A stretch of DNA of 64,000 nucleotides from Lamellibrachia columna (taxonomy: Eukaryota; Annelida; Polychaeta; Sabellida; Siboglinidae), in assembly GCA_963662155.1 (NCBI GenBank), contig OY759265.1, positions 14,912,761 through 14,976,760 on the forward strand, read 5' to 3'. The translations under genes were made by a program, and so were the position numbers. Below are positions 33,901 to 48,600 of this stretch, piece by piece. Position 1 is the first letter of the stretch; every line of letters begins with the position of its first letter. The notes under the pieces are model-generated. The model had not been told where the DNA came from. It saw nothing but the letters and a program-made list of their open reading frames with translations, and made no database searches.

Positions 33901-36900
33901 CTACAGCCAGGTCAGTCTGTGACCATTGTCCACCTTCAGTTTCTACAGCCAGGTCAGTCTGTGGCCATTGTCCACCTTCAGTTTCTACAGCCAGGTCAGT
34001 CTGTGGCCATTGTCCACCTTCAGTTTCTACAGCCAGGTCAGTCTGTGGCCATTGTCCACCTTCAGTTTCTACAGCCAGGTCAGTCTGTGGCCGTTGTCCA
34101 CCTTCAGTTTCTACAGCCACGTCAGTCTGTGGCCGTTGTCCACCTTCAGTTTCTACAGCCAGGTCAGTCTGTGGCCATTGTCCACCTTCAGTTTCTACAG
34201 CCAGGTCAGTGTGTGACCATTGTCCACCTTCAGTTTCTACAGCCAGGTCAGTCTGTGGCCATTGTCCACCTTCAGTTTCTACAGCCAGGTCAGTCTGTGA
34301 CCATTGTCCACCTTCAGTTTCTACAGCCAGGTCAGTCTGCGACCATTGTCCACCTTCAGTTTCTACAGCCAGGTCAGTCTGTGACCATTGTCCACCTTCA
34401 GTTTCTACAGCCAGGTCAGTCTGCGACCATTGTCCACCTTCAGTCTCTACAGCCAGGTCAGTCTGTGACCATTGTCCACCTTCAGTTTCTACAGCCAGGT
34501 CAGTCTGCGACCATTGTCCACCTTCAGTCTCTACAGCCAGGTCAGTAAATGGCCACAGTCTGTATTCTCCATACAACAGCAAGGTTCATTGTCATCGCTT
34601 TTAGTCTGTCACATTTGACATGATTTCAAACATTGTCATTATGTTATTAAGCAAACTATGTCATTTGTAACATGAATAATTATATTTAACAAACATAGTC
34701 CCTTCCATCAGGCCTGAATAATCCAGTTTGCTCAACTGAAACAAAGCATGACTTTATAATTATTCGGCTGCAGTTTGTGTCTAAATTATTCAAGTAAATG
34801 TAAATACAATTGCTTTCTGAAAACATCAGTGCACTTTGTTCAACCATCTATGCAGCATTCGTGCAGACCAGTTTGTTATATACTCGGGTATTTTCAGACA
34901 TATTTATCTTATTTAGTGTATGGAATGTCCATCAGATGTCCCTGCTGTCTGAAGACAAATATTTAATAATGTGGAACAGCACTTAAAAGTGAAATGTAGT
35001 GAATATTATTTTTTTGTCTAGGCCCTTGTTCATGGATTCTACTTCAGTTGCACCATCAGTTTAATTTCATTCTACCTACCTTTTAAATCCACGCACATGA
35101 TCAAACAACAGTGAACATTCTTGTTTGTTTCTTTAAAACCTTGGTGAATTATTTATGGGTGCTGTAAAATTCCAGCGATACCAGCAGCTGTTGAGAGTGA
35201 ACGGGTGTTCATGTCGGTAGAGAGTGGTTTCATCATCTGCGGCTAGGACTCCCCTGAGTCTGCGGCAGGTGGAAGTCCATGCTTTCACATACATTATAAC
35301 CATCTCTGATGTATCAGTTGTGACTCTATATTATTAAGCTAGCGTTACACTAATTATTCCAGCATGCCTAAGCCTTATAAGGTTTTCATGCAAGATTGAT
35401 GTTCCCTCTTCGTCTAACAAATGCATCTGTGGCCATGACAATTTGAGTATATCCTGAGAGATTCATTCGTATCAGTTTTAATGATCTGCATCAACCTACT
35501 CTGAGTTAAAATACGAGTGTATCCTGAGAGATTCATTCATATTAGTTGCCTGTCAATGATGTGTACTAGCCTTCTCTGAATGACTAATGACCTTGCGGGA
35601 GTGACCTTCGTTTGTTTTGTTTCCCTATTTTGTATTTGGTAATCTGATGCTGGCTTTTTTGTTCAAGTCAAAGTTATACCCAGAGATGTTATTGGAACAT
35701 GTATTTGAGCACCAATACCTCTCTGGCAATGGATAAAACTGTGTTTACAAAATCTTAACCTTGAAGGTTAGAGCAGATTATGAAAAAACAAAGAGCAACA
35801 AATGATAAAACAGCCTCGCAATAAGGGAACTCATTCATTGCCAAATAAGGGAACTCATTCATTGCCAAATAAGGGAACTCATTCATTGCCAGATAACACA
35901 AATGAATGAGGACAAACCTTCCACTCTCTTGATTGCTGCATTACGTGGCAGTATTTAAAGTGTTTTTTTATCATGTTGTTTGCTTGTATATAATGTAATA
36001 ATGACTAATTTGAGAAAACATTAATCTGTCAGCTCACATATACAGTCCTAATATTAAATTATTTGCAAGGAAATGTTAAAGTTAATTTTTAACGATTTTA
36101 ATTATTTGCATTGACTTTCAATTGTATTGCTAGTTTTTATGAGGATTATGACAGGAAATCATCATTTGTCTTCCTATTTTCAGATAGTTTGTCTTGGCAT
36201 GTTAGATGGTTTGCCTTGCTGTCTTAAGATAGTTTGTCTTTTCATTTTATGATGGGTTGTCTTGCTATCTTAAGATAGTTTGTCTTGCCAAGTTTAGATG
36301 GGTTATCTTGCTATCTTAAGATAGTTTGTCTTGTCATTTTGTGATGGTTTGTCTTGCTATTTTCAGAAAGTTTGTCATTCAGCGAGTCTGTCTACACCAT
36401 CAGATCTGTGTCATCACCAAGTTCAGGTAAATCTACTTATGACATCATATTGTGTGGGCGGCACCGTGCTGTAGCTCAGCGATTAGAACAATGGATTGTC
36501 AATCTAGAGGACCAGGACTCAAGTCCACTGACTGCCATTTTGAAACTAGGGCAATTTCGTTGGTCCTTCTACCAGGGGAAGTAAAAGATCCCACGCAGGA
36601 TAACCTACTGTGGCGCCATCTCTCAACCACATTAGTCCTGGCAGAAGTTCCCATAGCCTCGATTATCCAGGCTCTGTGCTGTGGCTGTACCGTTTGTCCC
36701 ACACATCTTCGCCTGGATGCAGAATGGGGTTTTCATTGTGACAGAAGTTATGTATGCGAACAGATTCAGATACTTAAGTAGCTAATTACGATCTCATCCA
36801 GGCATTTGACAAATTCATAAAATAAGAGTTAACTTTTATCAGTTTATACGATGCAGTTCGACTTAACTTTAAACTTAGATTATATTGACACAGCTGTCCA

Positions 36901-39900
36901 ACTGAATAGTTAAATCAGACAACAAAATGTTTAGTGGAGCATCTCGATAATGACGCTGATTGGCTGCTGGCGCTTCACGGGAACGCTTACACACAAAATG
37001 GAATGGTGACAATGGGTTACAACGAGACCACGCCTCTTTCAGAATCAGATATAATTTATTCAGCATCTAGACTCTGTTCTCAGGGAATTCACAAAGTCGA
37101 GCGAGGGTCAGATAAACAAGATAACCAATAACGTGGCTCAGTCAATCCTGCCCACTATCTCACAAGAGGACACGACTGCATGAATGACATAATATTGTGA
37201 CTGCATATCCTAGAAGTTTTCTCCATGTCATGCAGTTGTACTTGTATTCAGTGAAGTTCAGGATGTGAAAGAATCCTTTGGCTCAGTCACTGTCTCTCAT
37301 CATCTGAAGCAGGATGGTGCATAACAAATAGATTTTCTATTGTGATTATTAAACACAGTGTGAATACATGTTTAAAAATAAAATTGACAATTTGAGGAAA
37401 AAATTTTGGATTCTCGATAAGCCAATGGCTTCTAAGCCCACTTGTCATAGATCTGGAACTTGATGCTTTCGATGGCAATCTTGTTAAGTCATTCAGCCAT
37501 TCAGTAGGTGTGTGTCCGTGTGTGTATGTGTAGGGGGCCCTACACCTGTTAATGTGGCACAGCTGGTTTAGGGAAAATTATTCAGATTGATGTCATAATG
37601 CTGCGTATGACTGTACATAACGATCATTTGTCATGCTACCAGTGTAATTGTAATTCATGCCAGTTGCTGGATGTAGATATATCTAATGTAACATGATATG
37701 TTGCAGTATTAATGTGCATTCAATAGATAAACGTCTGCTTTTGCAGAGAAGTTATCAGCAAACAGGTAATACTGTTGTACTCTTGGCTGATAATTTCTGC
37801 CCGAAAGCAGACATTTATTTATTGACGGTGCATTAATATTCCATCCTATCGTCATGTTTGATGTTACAGATGATATTTTTTGCAATTTGAGTTGGATATA
37901 TATATATAAATATTATGCAAACAACACTAAGCATACAAATACTGTTACCTGTTGTAAGGGAGTACAAGCTAGGTTACTTTGTAGTATGTGTACTTGTTAT
38001 AAACAATATCTACTGCACTAGTTAATAGCCATCTTGCCTATAGTAACTCACTGCAAAACAACATTGCTAAAAGAGATCTCCAATGTGTACAAAATTGTCT
38101 TGCATTGCATTTCTACCCTGTTTGTTTCTATGTATGTAACTGTGTGTAGGGTTTATGAATGGCCAAGTACTGGTGGCACAGTGCGCCAGTATAGATGGTT
38201 TCTGCAAGCCACATCTTCTGTTTGACCACGAGGAGATCCCAGACCCACTCACTGCCCATGACGTCGCTGTGAGTCATACTTTATACTGTGCCAAAATACT
38301 GTATGTCTTGTTGTATTCATTGTCATGCTCAAGCCCGTGATGTATGTACGACATATAACGTATTCGACCTATTAAGCGTACACGTCCTAATTAGCGTATA
38401 CCCATTTTAATCAGCAGGATCCATAATTATTGTAATTTGACTAGTGTGGAACAACTAAAAAGTGTCGTCATCTGGTGTTAGACAGTTTGCACCACTTTTC
38501 AGTTGTTCTACACTAGTCAACAAATGACACCGCTAGTGTTAAACAGTTACCTTATTGTCTAGAGAAACACTATTTTTTGTATGCCTAGGTGATGGTTTTT
38601 ATTTTTTTCCGGTTTATGGATCCGCTGACCAAATTTTTGGGAATAAAAGAAGAAAAGTGGCTTGTTTATTTTTTAAATGTCCCGTGATGATTTTTTTTCG
38701 AATATATTTTAAAAACAAATCTAATGTAGAAAAAACGAAATGTTCACAAATATCGAATGGCAGAGAAGCACTGCGACACTGAAAATATATTCACAACGTC
38801 GGGAAATGCCTTTCACGGTAGCGTCATACCCCATTACTATACAGACAACTCATTGTTCTCTGATTGTTTATACAAATGATCAGTCTCATGCAAATTTATA
38901 TGAATAATGTTCTGTAGGAGAAGTGATTTTCATAGTCATGAAAGTTTCAAAACGAAATATAGACGGACTATTTCCAGGCATAGCCATAGGCCCCGGGCTG
39001 TGTTGTAATAAAAAGACAATTTCTTAGATGTGACAATGACAGTTGCCATGTGTGTTAGGAGCATCGTGCCGCCTCTAACCAAAATAAAGGCTATCACAGC
39101 CAATGAAAATTATGAAGCTAGTGTCAGACCTATCGTGGTTGAAGGCGGCATGCATGTGGAAATCGTCAACAATGTCACGTGACCATTCGGACGAAGTGCT
39201 TCTCAAGTCTCAAGTAACTATATTCCAAACAGCACAATCTTGAGCTAACGCAGGAGTTTGGACGAACGGCTTTTAGTGTCTCTTCCAGAAGACACAGGCA
39301 ATGTGGGGTGAACGAAATTGCCCAAGCTTCGAACTGCCGTTCTCTCGATCAACAGTCTGGTGCTCTAACCGATAGCCCACCACTCCCCACTAGGCGTGAT
39401 TCTACCAACTCATAAAAACATCACAATATTTCCATTGACATGCTCAGTTATGAGATAAATAATAAACTATTGTAAAGGTTGATAACATGTCAACACTGGA
39501 ACATATATTTTATTAGTTTCTGTAGCATTATTTTCAAAGTATTAACAAGCGAAGTTGAAAGTTTGATGAATCCGATTTTACGTCTCCACGGCCACCGACT
39601 TCGGCTGTCTCTGGGTGATCCCTGGTGTTTATAAATTAAATGGTGCTCCCGCTGCATATAAAATTCAGCCAATAAGACATTTTGAAAGAGAAGTTTAGCT
39701 TCAGTCTGTTGTTTGTATCACTTTCATGCATCAAGCGTTTATACATTTGTGGTAGTTTAAAGTTTTCAAAGTAAATTTATTCCAAAAAGTTAAACACGGA
39801 CAAAAATGGTACATATACTTACAAATTTAGTTTCTCCGATATTTAATCATGATGCGTAAATTTTATTTGTAATTTTTTTACAAATCCAGAAACTAATTAT

Positions 39901-41118
39901 GTATTAATTTAATTTATATAATTATGTACTATTAATATTGTTACTTATAAATAAAAAATATATGTTTTACAATATAACCACTGCATTATAATATTGTTAA
40001 TTTATACATTAATTAAAATGAATTACTTAATTCATCAACATTAATTAGTTGATTATGGAGTTATGCATAACTTAACTTTTTGCAATCTTTATACAATGAG
40101 TATACAATCTGCAAAGTTTGATGGCACTATGTTCAGCAGTTTGATGGCACTATGTTCAGCAGTTTGATGGCACTATGTTCAGCAGTTTGATGGCACTATG
40201 TTCAGCAGTTTGATGGCACTATGTTCAGCAGTTTGATGGCACTATGTTCAGCAGTTTGATGGCACTATGTTCAGCAGTTTGATGGCACTATGTTCAGCAG
40301 TTTGATGGCACTATGTTCAGCAGTTTGATGGCACTATGTTCAGCAGTTTGTGAGCTGTGAATAAAAACAGTTTCTAACTGTTCATAAATGATTGTTCCAA
40401 TGTTTGGTGCCATTTGCTCCTAGTATTAATTAGTTAATTATTAAGTTAAGTATATCTGAACTTTTGCAATCTGTATACAATGGGTGTACATTTTTAAAAC
40501 TGTTTATTAAGCAATACAACTACTCAATCATTAAAAATGCATAATCTTGTTCGTTTATGCATTAATTGTGCAAATTAACATTAAATAGTTAATTAATTAT
40601 CACTTAACTTTTTGTAATTGGTATACAATAGATATATACTCTGCCAAGTTTGATGGCTCTGTTTTAAGTAGTTTACAAGTTGTGAATAAAAACAGTTTAA
40701 AATTGTCTATAAAACTGCCCATTTTGGTGTCGTTTGCTCCTACCATTAAAGCCTATGGAACATGTCCAACACAAATGCCACATTCATAGGTACTGAAATG
40801 ACCATAACTTCACTTCTACAAAAGATTTTTTTCCTTCAAAAGCCTGTATCATTGTATTAAAACAGCTATATAATGGTGTATGACAGAAGGCTTTATATAC
40901 ATTTTCTTGACCTCCCTATTTTGGGTGCAAGTTTATATATGTTGATATATTTCCTGCAGCAATACTATTCTATTAACAATTGAGACTTTGTCATCCACTG
41001 ACTTTGTCTGTTTCGCGTATCAGTGTTAGTTTTATAAAATAACCTGCTTGAACAGAAACACATTGCACATAATCTTATCTGTTGGCAAGTACTGGGAGTT
41101 TCAAGAAGTTAAAAAAGG

Positions 41119-41182
<64 letters not shown>

Positions 41183-44100
41183 TATGATCATGTGATACAG
41201 ACACTTTCTTAAGATGAGTTTTTTGTCAGAATGCAAATTTAAAGTGCGTAGGATATAATGTCCTTATTTTTATGTGTTAACAGCAACTTCCCTAAGATAT
41301 GTGCACATTGTGGGGACACATCTACTGTGCCTCGGGACACACCTGACATTGGGGGGACACATCTACTGTGCCTCAGGACACACCTGACATTGAGGGGACA
41401 CATATACTGTGCCTCAGGACACACACGACATTGTGGGGACACATCTACTGTGCCTCAGGACACACCTGACATTGTGGGGACACATTTACTGTGCCTCAGG
41501 ACACACCTGACATTGTGGGAATGTATCTACTGTGCCTCAGGACACACACGACATTGGGGGGACGCATCTACTGTGCCTCAGGACACACCTGACATTGTGG
41601 GGACACATCTACTGTGCCTCAGGACACACCTGACATTGTGGGGATGCATCTACTGTGCCTCAGGACACACACGACATTGGGGGGACGCATCTACTGTGCC
41701 TCAGGACACACCTGACATTGTGGGGACACATCTACTGTGCCTCAGGACACACCTGACATTGTGGGGACACATCTACTGTGCCTCAGGACACACCTGACAT
41801 TGTGGGGATGCATCTACTGTGCCTCAGGACACACCTGACATTGTGGGGATGCATCTACTGTGCCTCAGGACACACCTGACATTGTGGGGACACATCTACT
41901 GTGCCTCAGGACACACCTGACATTGAGGGGACACATCTACTGTGCCTCAGGACACACCTGACATTGGGGGACGCATCTACTGTGCCTCAGGACACACCTG
42001 ACATTGGGGGTACGCATCTACTGTGCCTCAGGACACACCTGACATTGGGGGACACATCTACTGTGCCTCAGGACACACCTGACATTGGGGGGATGCATCT
42101 ACTGTGCCTCAGGACACACCTGACATTGGGGGGACGCATCTACTGTGCCTCAGGACACACCTGACATTGGGGGACACATCTACTGTGCCTCAGGACACAC
42201 CTGACATTGCAGAACTAGTTGAGACCTACAGTGTTGTGAAACCAGTTAATGACTGCCTGGCAGTGCCTGCAGTCGGGCAAGTCGCTGATAATATGCCATG
42301 CATGAAAGCTGAAGCGACCAGCTGCGTAATGTGCATGGCCGTCTGTAAATTTGTTAGTAAAGGTTTATCTGTCATCAGGTTTCTTGGGTGAACTTTTTCT
42401 CTCCTCCAGTGTTAAACACTACTGTAATAATCCATACAAAAACAAAAAAAGTACATTCGTATACAGCGCGCTATCCAGTCCTGCGGACTACTCAAAGTGC
42501 TTTAGACTTCACCCCTGGCAGACCTGTTCATTCCAACGCCATCTCATTCTCTGGGAAGCATTCAGCCATACTGCAATTACTGCACAAAGACTATTCGTTC
42601 ACATATCCACCTCTGTCTGTAGCCAGGTACTCATTTATACAGCTGAGTGAACTGTGGCAACGTGGGACGAACGAAACTGCCAAAGCTTCAAAATGGCAGC
42701 AAGAGGATTCGAACCCGGGTTCTCTTGAATGAGAGCCTGACATTGTAACTGCTACACTACCGTGCCCCACGAAAAAAAAAACTTTTTTCCCCTTCATCTC
42801 CTTTTTGTCACCCCTCCGGTGTTTGACAGTGAAACTTATTTTTCCTCCTCTGATGTTAGAGAATTTTTTCCAGACACCGTATTAGGTCATATACGGTATG
42901 TCAATTGATAAAATTATGCAATGTGTGTGTAATGTTTCATCATACAGGTATAAGGTATGGTTTTTAATCATGATGAAAGGATTTTATCTTAATCCCTATG
43001 TTGTTTTCAGAGGTAAATGTGTTTAGATTATTTTCCAGTTTTTATAGCTTCATATAGATTCAGTGAGTACAGATTAAATAATTTTTACACAATTATATAG
43101 TGCAGTAGCTACTTAGTTATCAGGTACAATTCAGTTCATTGTTGCAACAACAACAACAACAACAACAACATCACCTGATATATTTACAGCAAATTATTAC
43201 TACACGATTTAACTGACAAATGATTAATTGTTTTTTTTGGTGAATTATCATACAACAGTTACACAACAAGTACTCAGTGAATAATATTTGCATTTCACCG
43301 ATAAAATATATTATAAAATGGTTGCAATGCAAATGTCTACTTTGAAGAGATGTTATCAATCATATCAGGTATGGTTTTTCTTCAGTTGAACTGATAAGCA
43401 TACAGTTGTAATTCAGAGTTGACACAGGTCTCCGTTCAATATTCCAAACAGTTTTTTTGATTCAACAGATTTGTTTTCAGATAGAGTTCCTAGAAAATTT
43501 TATATAAAGCAAAACAGGCAATTATTAGCTGATGATATTTAAAAATATATTTGAAAAGACTTATTTATTTGAATAAACAAGCTAATAAACTTCAATAATA
43601 AATTTAATCTGTCCACTGTTATATATCTGCACAACAGCCACCCTATTTTGGCTAGTCTCCTGCATCTTTCAAATATTCCCTGGTACCTCAAATCCTACCC
43701 AAAATCTGGGGCAAACTCCTCAGCACCTTAAAATCATCAGAAACTATAGCTTCCCTGTTTACGTTGTCATGCCTAACAAGGGAATAACAACTCTGGTTTA
43801 TTGTTCCTCTCAGCCCAGGTTCCTGAGGATTTAGTCGCTAAATAAGTATGGTTTTTATTTCTTGTTTCAGTTGAGCAGGCATGACTACTCGGAGCTGATG
43901 AAGCTCGTAGGTCGGGAGGATGCTGGTGTTCATCTATCCTGGCTCTTCTCTGCCGTACCAAACATTGCTCTTGGCTTCATGTTTGTCTTGTGGTGTATGG
44001 CCTTCATCCTCGTCATTCTTCTCTTCCCGGACAATCAACCAAGTAGGTGCATCATGCGTTGGACAGACAAGTATACTAGTGTCGTAATCACAGTTGTGAA

Positions 44101-45478
44101 TAATTAAAGTTTTTTATTTAATAATATTTATGTTTTGTGAGTTCTGTGTAGATGTATACAAGCCATTGTGATATCTACTCGCTCATAACAGAATAAACCA
44201 TCATATTTCAGGGGACAATGTAAAAGACTATGAACGTTTAGAGTTGCAAACAGCAATGAGGGATAAAGGCGTCTGGAGGCAGCTGGCTGGAGGCAGCTGG
44301 CTGGAGGCAGCTAGCTGGAGGCAGCTGGCTGGAGACAGCTGGCTGGAGACAGCTGGCTGGAGGCAGCTGGCTGGAGGCAGCTGGCTGGAGGCAGCTGGCT
44401 GGAGGCAGCTGGCTGGAGACAGCTGGCTGGAGGCAGCTGGCTGGAGACAGCTGGCTGGAGGCAGCTGGCTGGAGACAGCTGGCTGGAGGCAGCTGGCTGG
44501 AGGCAGCTGGCTGGAGGCAGCTGGCTGGAGGCAGCTGGCTGGAGGCAGCTGGCTGGAGGCAGCTGGCTGGAGGCAGCTGGCTGGAGGCAGCTGGCTGGAG
44601 GCAGCTGGCTGGAGGCAGCTGGCTGGAGACAGCTGGCTGGAGGCAGCTGGCTGGAGGCAGCTGGCTGGAGACAGCTGGCTGGAGACAGCTGGCTGGAGGC
44701 AGCTGGGTGGCTGAGCTCTTCAGGGCAACTCTTGGTATCTTGTTGGATGTGGCGAACGCATGAAAGTCATTGGTTTGTACACTGGCTTGAATAACTGAAA
44801 GCGAAAGTGATAAAGTTGAAGACAATGCTGATATAATTAGCTATGACAGCCATGGATATTGGGAATTTATACATATGGGTTATTGTAGTGTCCCTCTTCC
44901 TGCTATGTTCATTTCACATTTTACAATACGTTAACAGGATTGCCATCCAAAGCACAGACTCTGTATAGCAAGTGGACAAATAAGCCAATGGCTTAGCGAG
45001 AATCCAACCATTTTTATCTATACATAGCTGGCCTTTGTCAGGTCTCTATTCAGTGTTACGTTTATCTTTCTTTTGCTGCACACGAACTACATCCGTCTGG
45101 GACAGAGGACATCATCTGAAACTGAAAAGTGTCTCTCAAATATATTCCGTTTGTTATTGCAACCAGCTTCAGATCTCCGTGGCGCAAGCACCGTAAATCT
45201 GGCACATTCTGTAGCACTGTTAACTGGCATCTTCACAGGGATTATTGGCTTTTCCTGTTTAACCCTAACTTGTTCTGATAATTTGATGTGGCCAAAAAAG
45301 ATATTATCCAAACCAGAATTTCATCTGCATCTTCTTTGATCAGTCATACAACTTTCATAGACCTTCCTACGATCGAATAAATCATGGTCATCTGAGTATG
45401 TAATGGACATTTCCTGGTGAATTGTTGCAAACTGTTAATAAATAAGGAGCTTGAGTTACTTCTGAATAAGACATATCA

Positions 45479-45544
<66 letters not shown>

Positions 45545-45555
45545 GAGACAGAGAG

Positions 45556-45626
<71 letters not shown>

Positions 45627-48600
45627 CACAGAGAGAGAGAGAGAGGGATAGAGAGAAAGAAGAAAGCGGCTAATATCAATCAATCAGTCCCCAGGAACCT
45701 GAGTGCAAAGGCTGGACACTGATACCTGTCAGTAAGGAATGATGTCATCCAATCAATGACTTTGATGTTGATACCCAAGCACTCTCCCAGCCACTGCATC
45801 TCTCAAGTGGGGGCGCACTGACAAAGGTGGTCGAAGGTTTTAGAGGATCTCGTGGGAAATCAGGGATAGAGGGAAATGCGAGGCCATCCTTGTAGAGTTT
45901 GTTTTCACATATCTTGTCTGGTGGTTATTCAGGCTGGTCTGAATAATCTGTGGTGGGGGAGAGAATTGTGGCAGTCGCAACAATCAACAGTTTGTATATT
46001 TTATCCTCAGCCTGATTTTTCTACTGTTGTGTTACATCTAGTTCTAATGTACAACACTACTGTCTGGTATATAATGTATTTGATCAAACAGTTGTTGTAG
46101 ATAGATAGTGTTCAAACTTAAGTTGTGAAGCTATTCTTTGTGTTGAGGTGAAATGGAGATATCATGACTTCTTAACTCATGTCCATTTAGAATCCTGTAT
46201 ACAAGTTTGGAATGATGTAGATATGCTTGAACGATTTCAGAGGAGAGCAACTATGATGATTCTTCAAGAACTGAGAGATCTTAGTTATAAAGAACGCCTA
46301 AAGGAATAACGTTTAACAACTCTAGAGACAAGGAGGTTAAGAGGAGATGAAATAGAATTTTTTTATATTGAATGGGTTTGAAATTATTGATAGAAATATT
46401 TTTTCTCACACAAGAAAGATAGTAGAACTTGAGGACATGAGGTAACATTAGTAAAGGATCACTGTAGATTGGATATCAGGAAGTATTCATTCTCACAGAG
46501 GAAAATTAATGAATGGAACAATTTATCTATAGATTGTGTAAATGCTAGCAGTGTGAATATGTTTAAAAACAAGGTTGACATATCTAAGATGGTCGGGTTA
46601 CACATAGATGAAAAACTTTTGGACTCGATAAGCCAATGGCTTCCTCGTCCACTTGCCATCTGGGCCTTTGCTTTAGATGGCAGTCTTGTGAAGTCTAGTT
46701 AAATCCACACATTTCAGTGCACATTGTTGTTCCAGCAGGAGCATGATGATGTGGCACATTTGCTGATATCACTGATATATCAGTCATTGGAACATGGACT
46801 CATTAAACCATTGCTTCGTAATTTGTTCTCACAATATGACACTTCAAAGTAGCACGTTTAGAGAAGTAGACATTTTTGTAATCGTCCATACATACTCTGC
46901 ACGTTATATATACTTTGTATCTGGTGCGTATACTTTGTGTGTGTTATGTATACTTTGTTTATGTTGTAGGTACGTTGCCTGTGCGTCTGTGTGTGTTCTC
47001 TTTGCCTGCGATCTCCATTGTTCTCAGCTGCATACTTCGGTGGAGGAAACTGAAACATCTCAAGGAACAGGTGTGTTGCATTATCTTCTCTATCTTTCAA
47101 CAGACACGTTTCACAAGTAGTGCTCGTGGTGTATATGTCACTTTGGTGGCCGCCAGCTTCAGTGTATCAAAGACAAATGGACAGGAGAACAGGTTTACAT
47201 TAAGAAGATTTTAATTGTTGCTATAGGCTGGTTATGACCTTATGTGCAGTGGCTGGAATTAAATGGTGAAATTTTTTTTTTATTCTTCATGGGTAATATG
47301 TTATTTGTCTTCAAGCAATTTTATAATGAGATACAAGATTTAACAAGATTTGCCATCCAAGCCAAAGGCCCAGATGGCAAGTGGACAAGGAAGCCATTGG
47401 CTTATCGAGAGTCCAACAATGTTCATCTACTTATAGCCCGCCCTCCTGAGATATGTGTCAACCTTGTTTTTAAACATATTCACGCTGCTAGCAGTTACAC
47501 AATCTGTAGACAATTTGTTCCATTCATTTATTGTCCTCTGTGAGAATGTCCTCTAGTTCTGCTATCCTTCTTGAGTGAGAAAAACATATTTCTATCAATA
47601 TTTTCATACCCATTCAATATCTTAAAAACTTCAATCTGATCTCCTCTTAACCTCCTTGTCTCTAGAGTTGTTAAACCACATTCTTTCAGGCGTTCTTCAT
47701 AACTAAGGTCTCTCAGTTCTGGAATCATTTTAGTTGCTCTCCTTTGTATGCGTTCAAGCGTATCTATATCCTTCTTACGATATGGTCTCCATGCTTGTAT
47801 ACAGTATTCTAAATGAGGTCTAACTATTGCTTTATAAAGAGGTATAATTAACTTTTTTCCCTTGTATGTTATGTTTCTTCTAATCAATCCAAGAATTTGA
47901 TTACCCTTTAAAGCTGCAATACCACACTGCTCTGAAACTTTCATATCAGCGCTTATTGTAACTCCTAAGTCCTTTTCTTTTACAGTAGTACCCAGAACAG
48001 TATCTCCCATTTTATAGTTTACATTCAAGTTCCTATGTCCTGTATGTAGGCATTTACATTTCCCAAAATTGAACAACATCTGCCATTTTTCAGACCATTT
48101 CACTAATCTGTCTAGATCGTTTTGTAAATGTTGTTTATCACCATCAGTATTAACCTTTCTAAACAGTTTTGTGTCATCCGCAAATTTCAGTACTTTACTT
48201 GTTATACTGTCGTCCAAGTCATTGATATAAATTAAGAATAATATAGGTCCTAATACTGATCCTTGAGGTATCCCACTCAAAACCGATTTCCAATTTGAAA
48301 CTTCTCCATCTACTACAACTCGTTGTCTTCTGTCAGTCAGCCATTGTTCTATCCAGTCAGTTATGCTATCCCCGATACCATGGGCTTTTAATTTAAGTAG
48401 TAATCTTTGATGTGGCACTTTGTCAAAAGCTTTCTGAAAATCTAAGTAGATAATATCTACTGGCGATCCCACGTCTATCCACTTAGTGATTTCTTCCAAA
48501 AAACATAACATATTTGTTAAGCATGACCTCGCTTTAAGGAATCCATGTTGAGATGAATTTAATAATTTATGCTTAACGAGGAAGTCCACCATATGGTCTT

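Noticed and set aside
33317..33910. Claim that the TIR domain is an NADase
   Set aside because: The conserved Glu in WRDYEE is compatible but is also kept in signalling TIRs. Sequence alone cannot decide.
33806..34604. Open frames in the other frames and strand of the 42-bp array
   Set aside because: The unit has no stops in several frames. Only the frame continuous with the TIR exon has independent support.
40114..42212. CRISPR-like arrays
   Set aside because: Units are directly adjacent with no unique spacers, and the genome is animal. These are minisatellites.
45417..45722. RERERE/LSLSLS proteins
   Set aside because: They come from the GA microsatellite.
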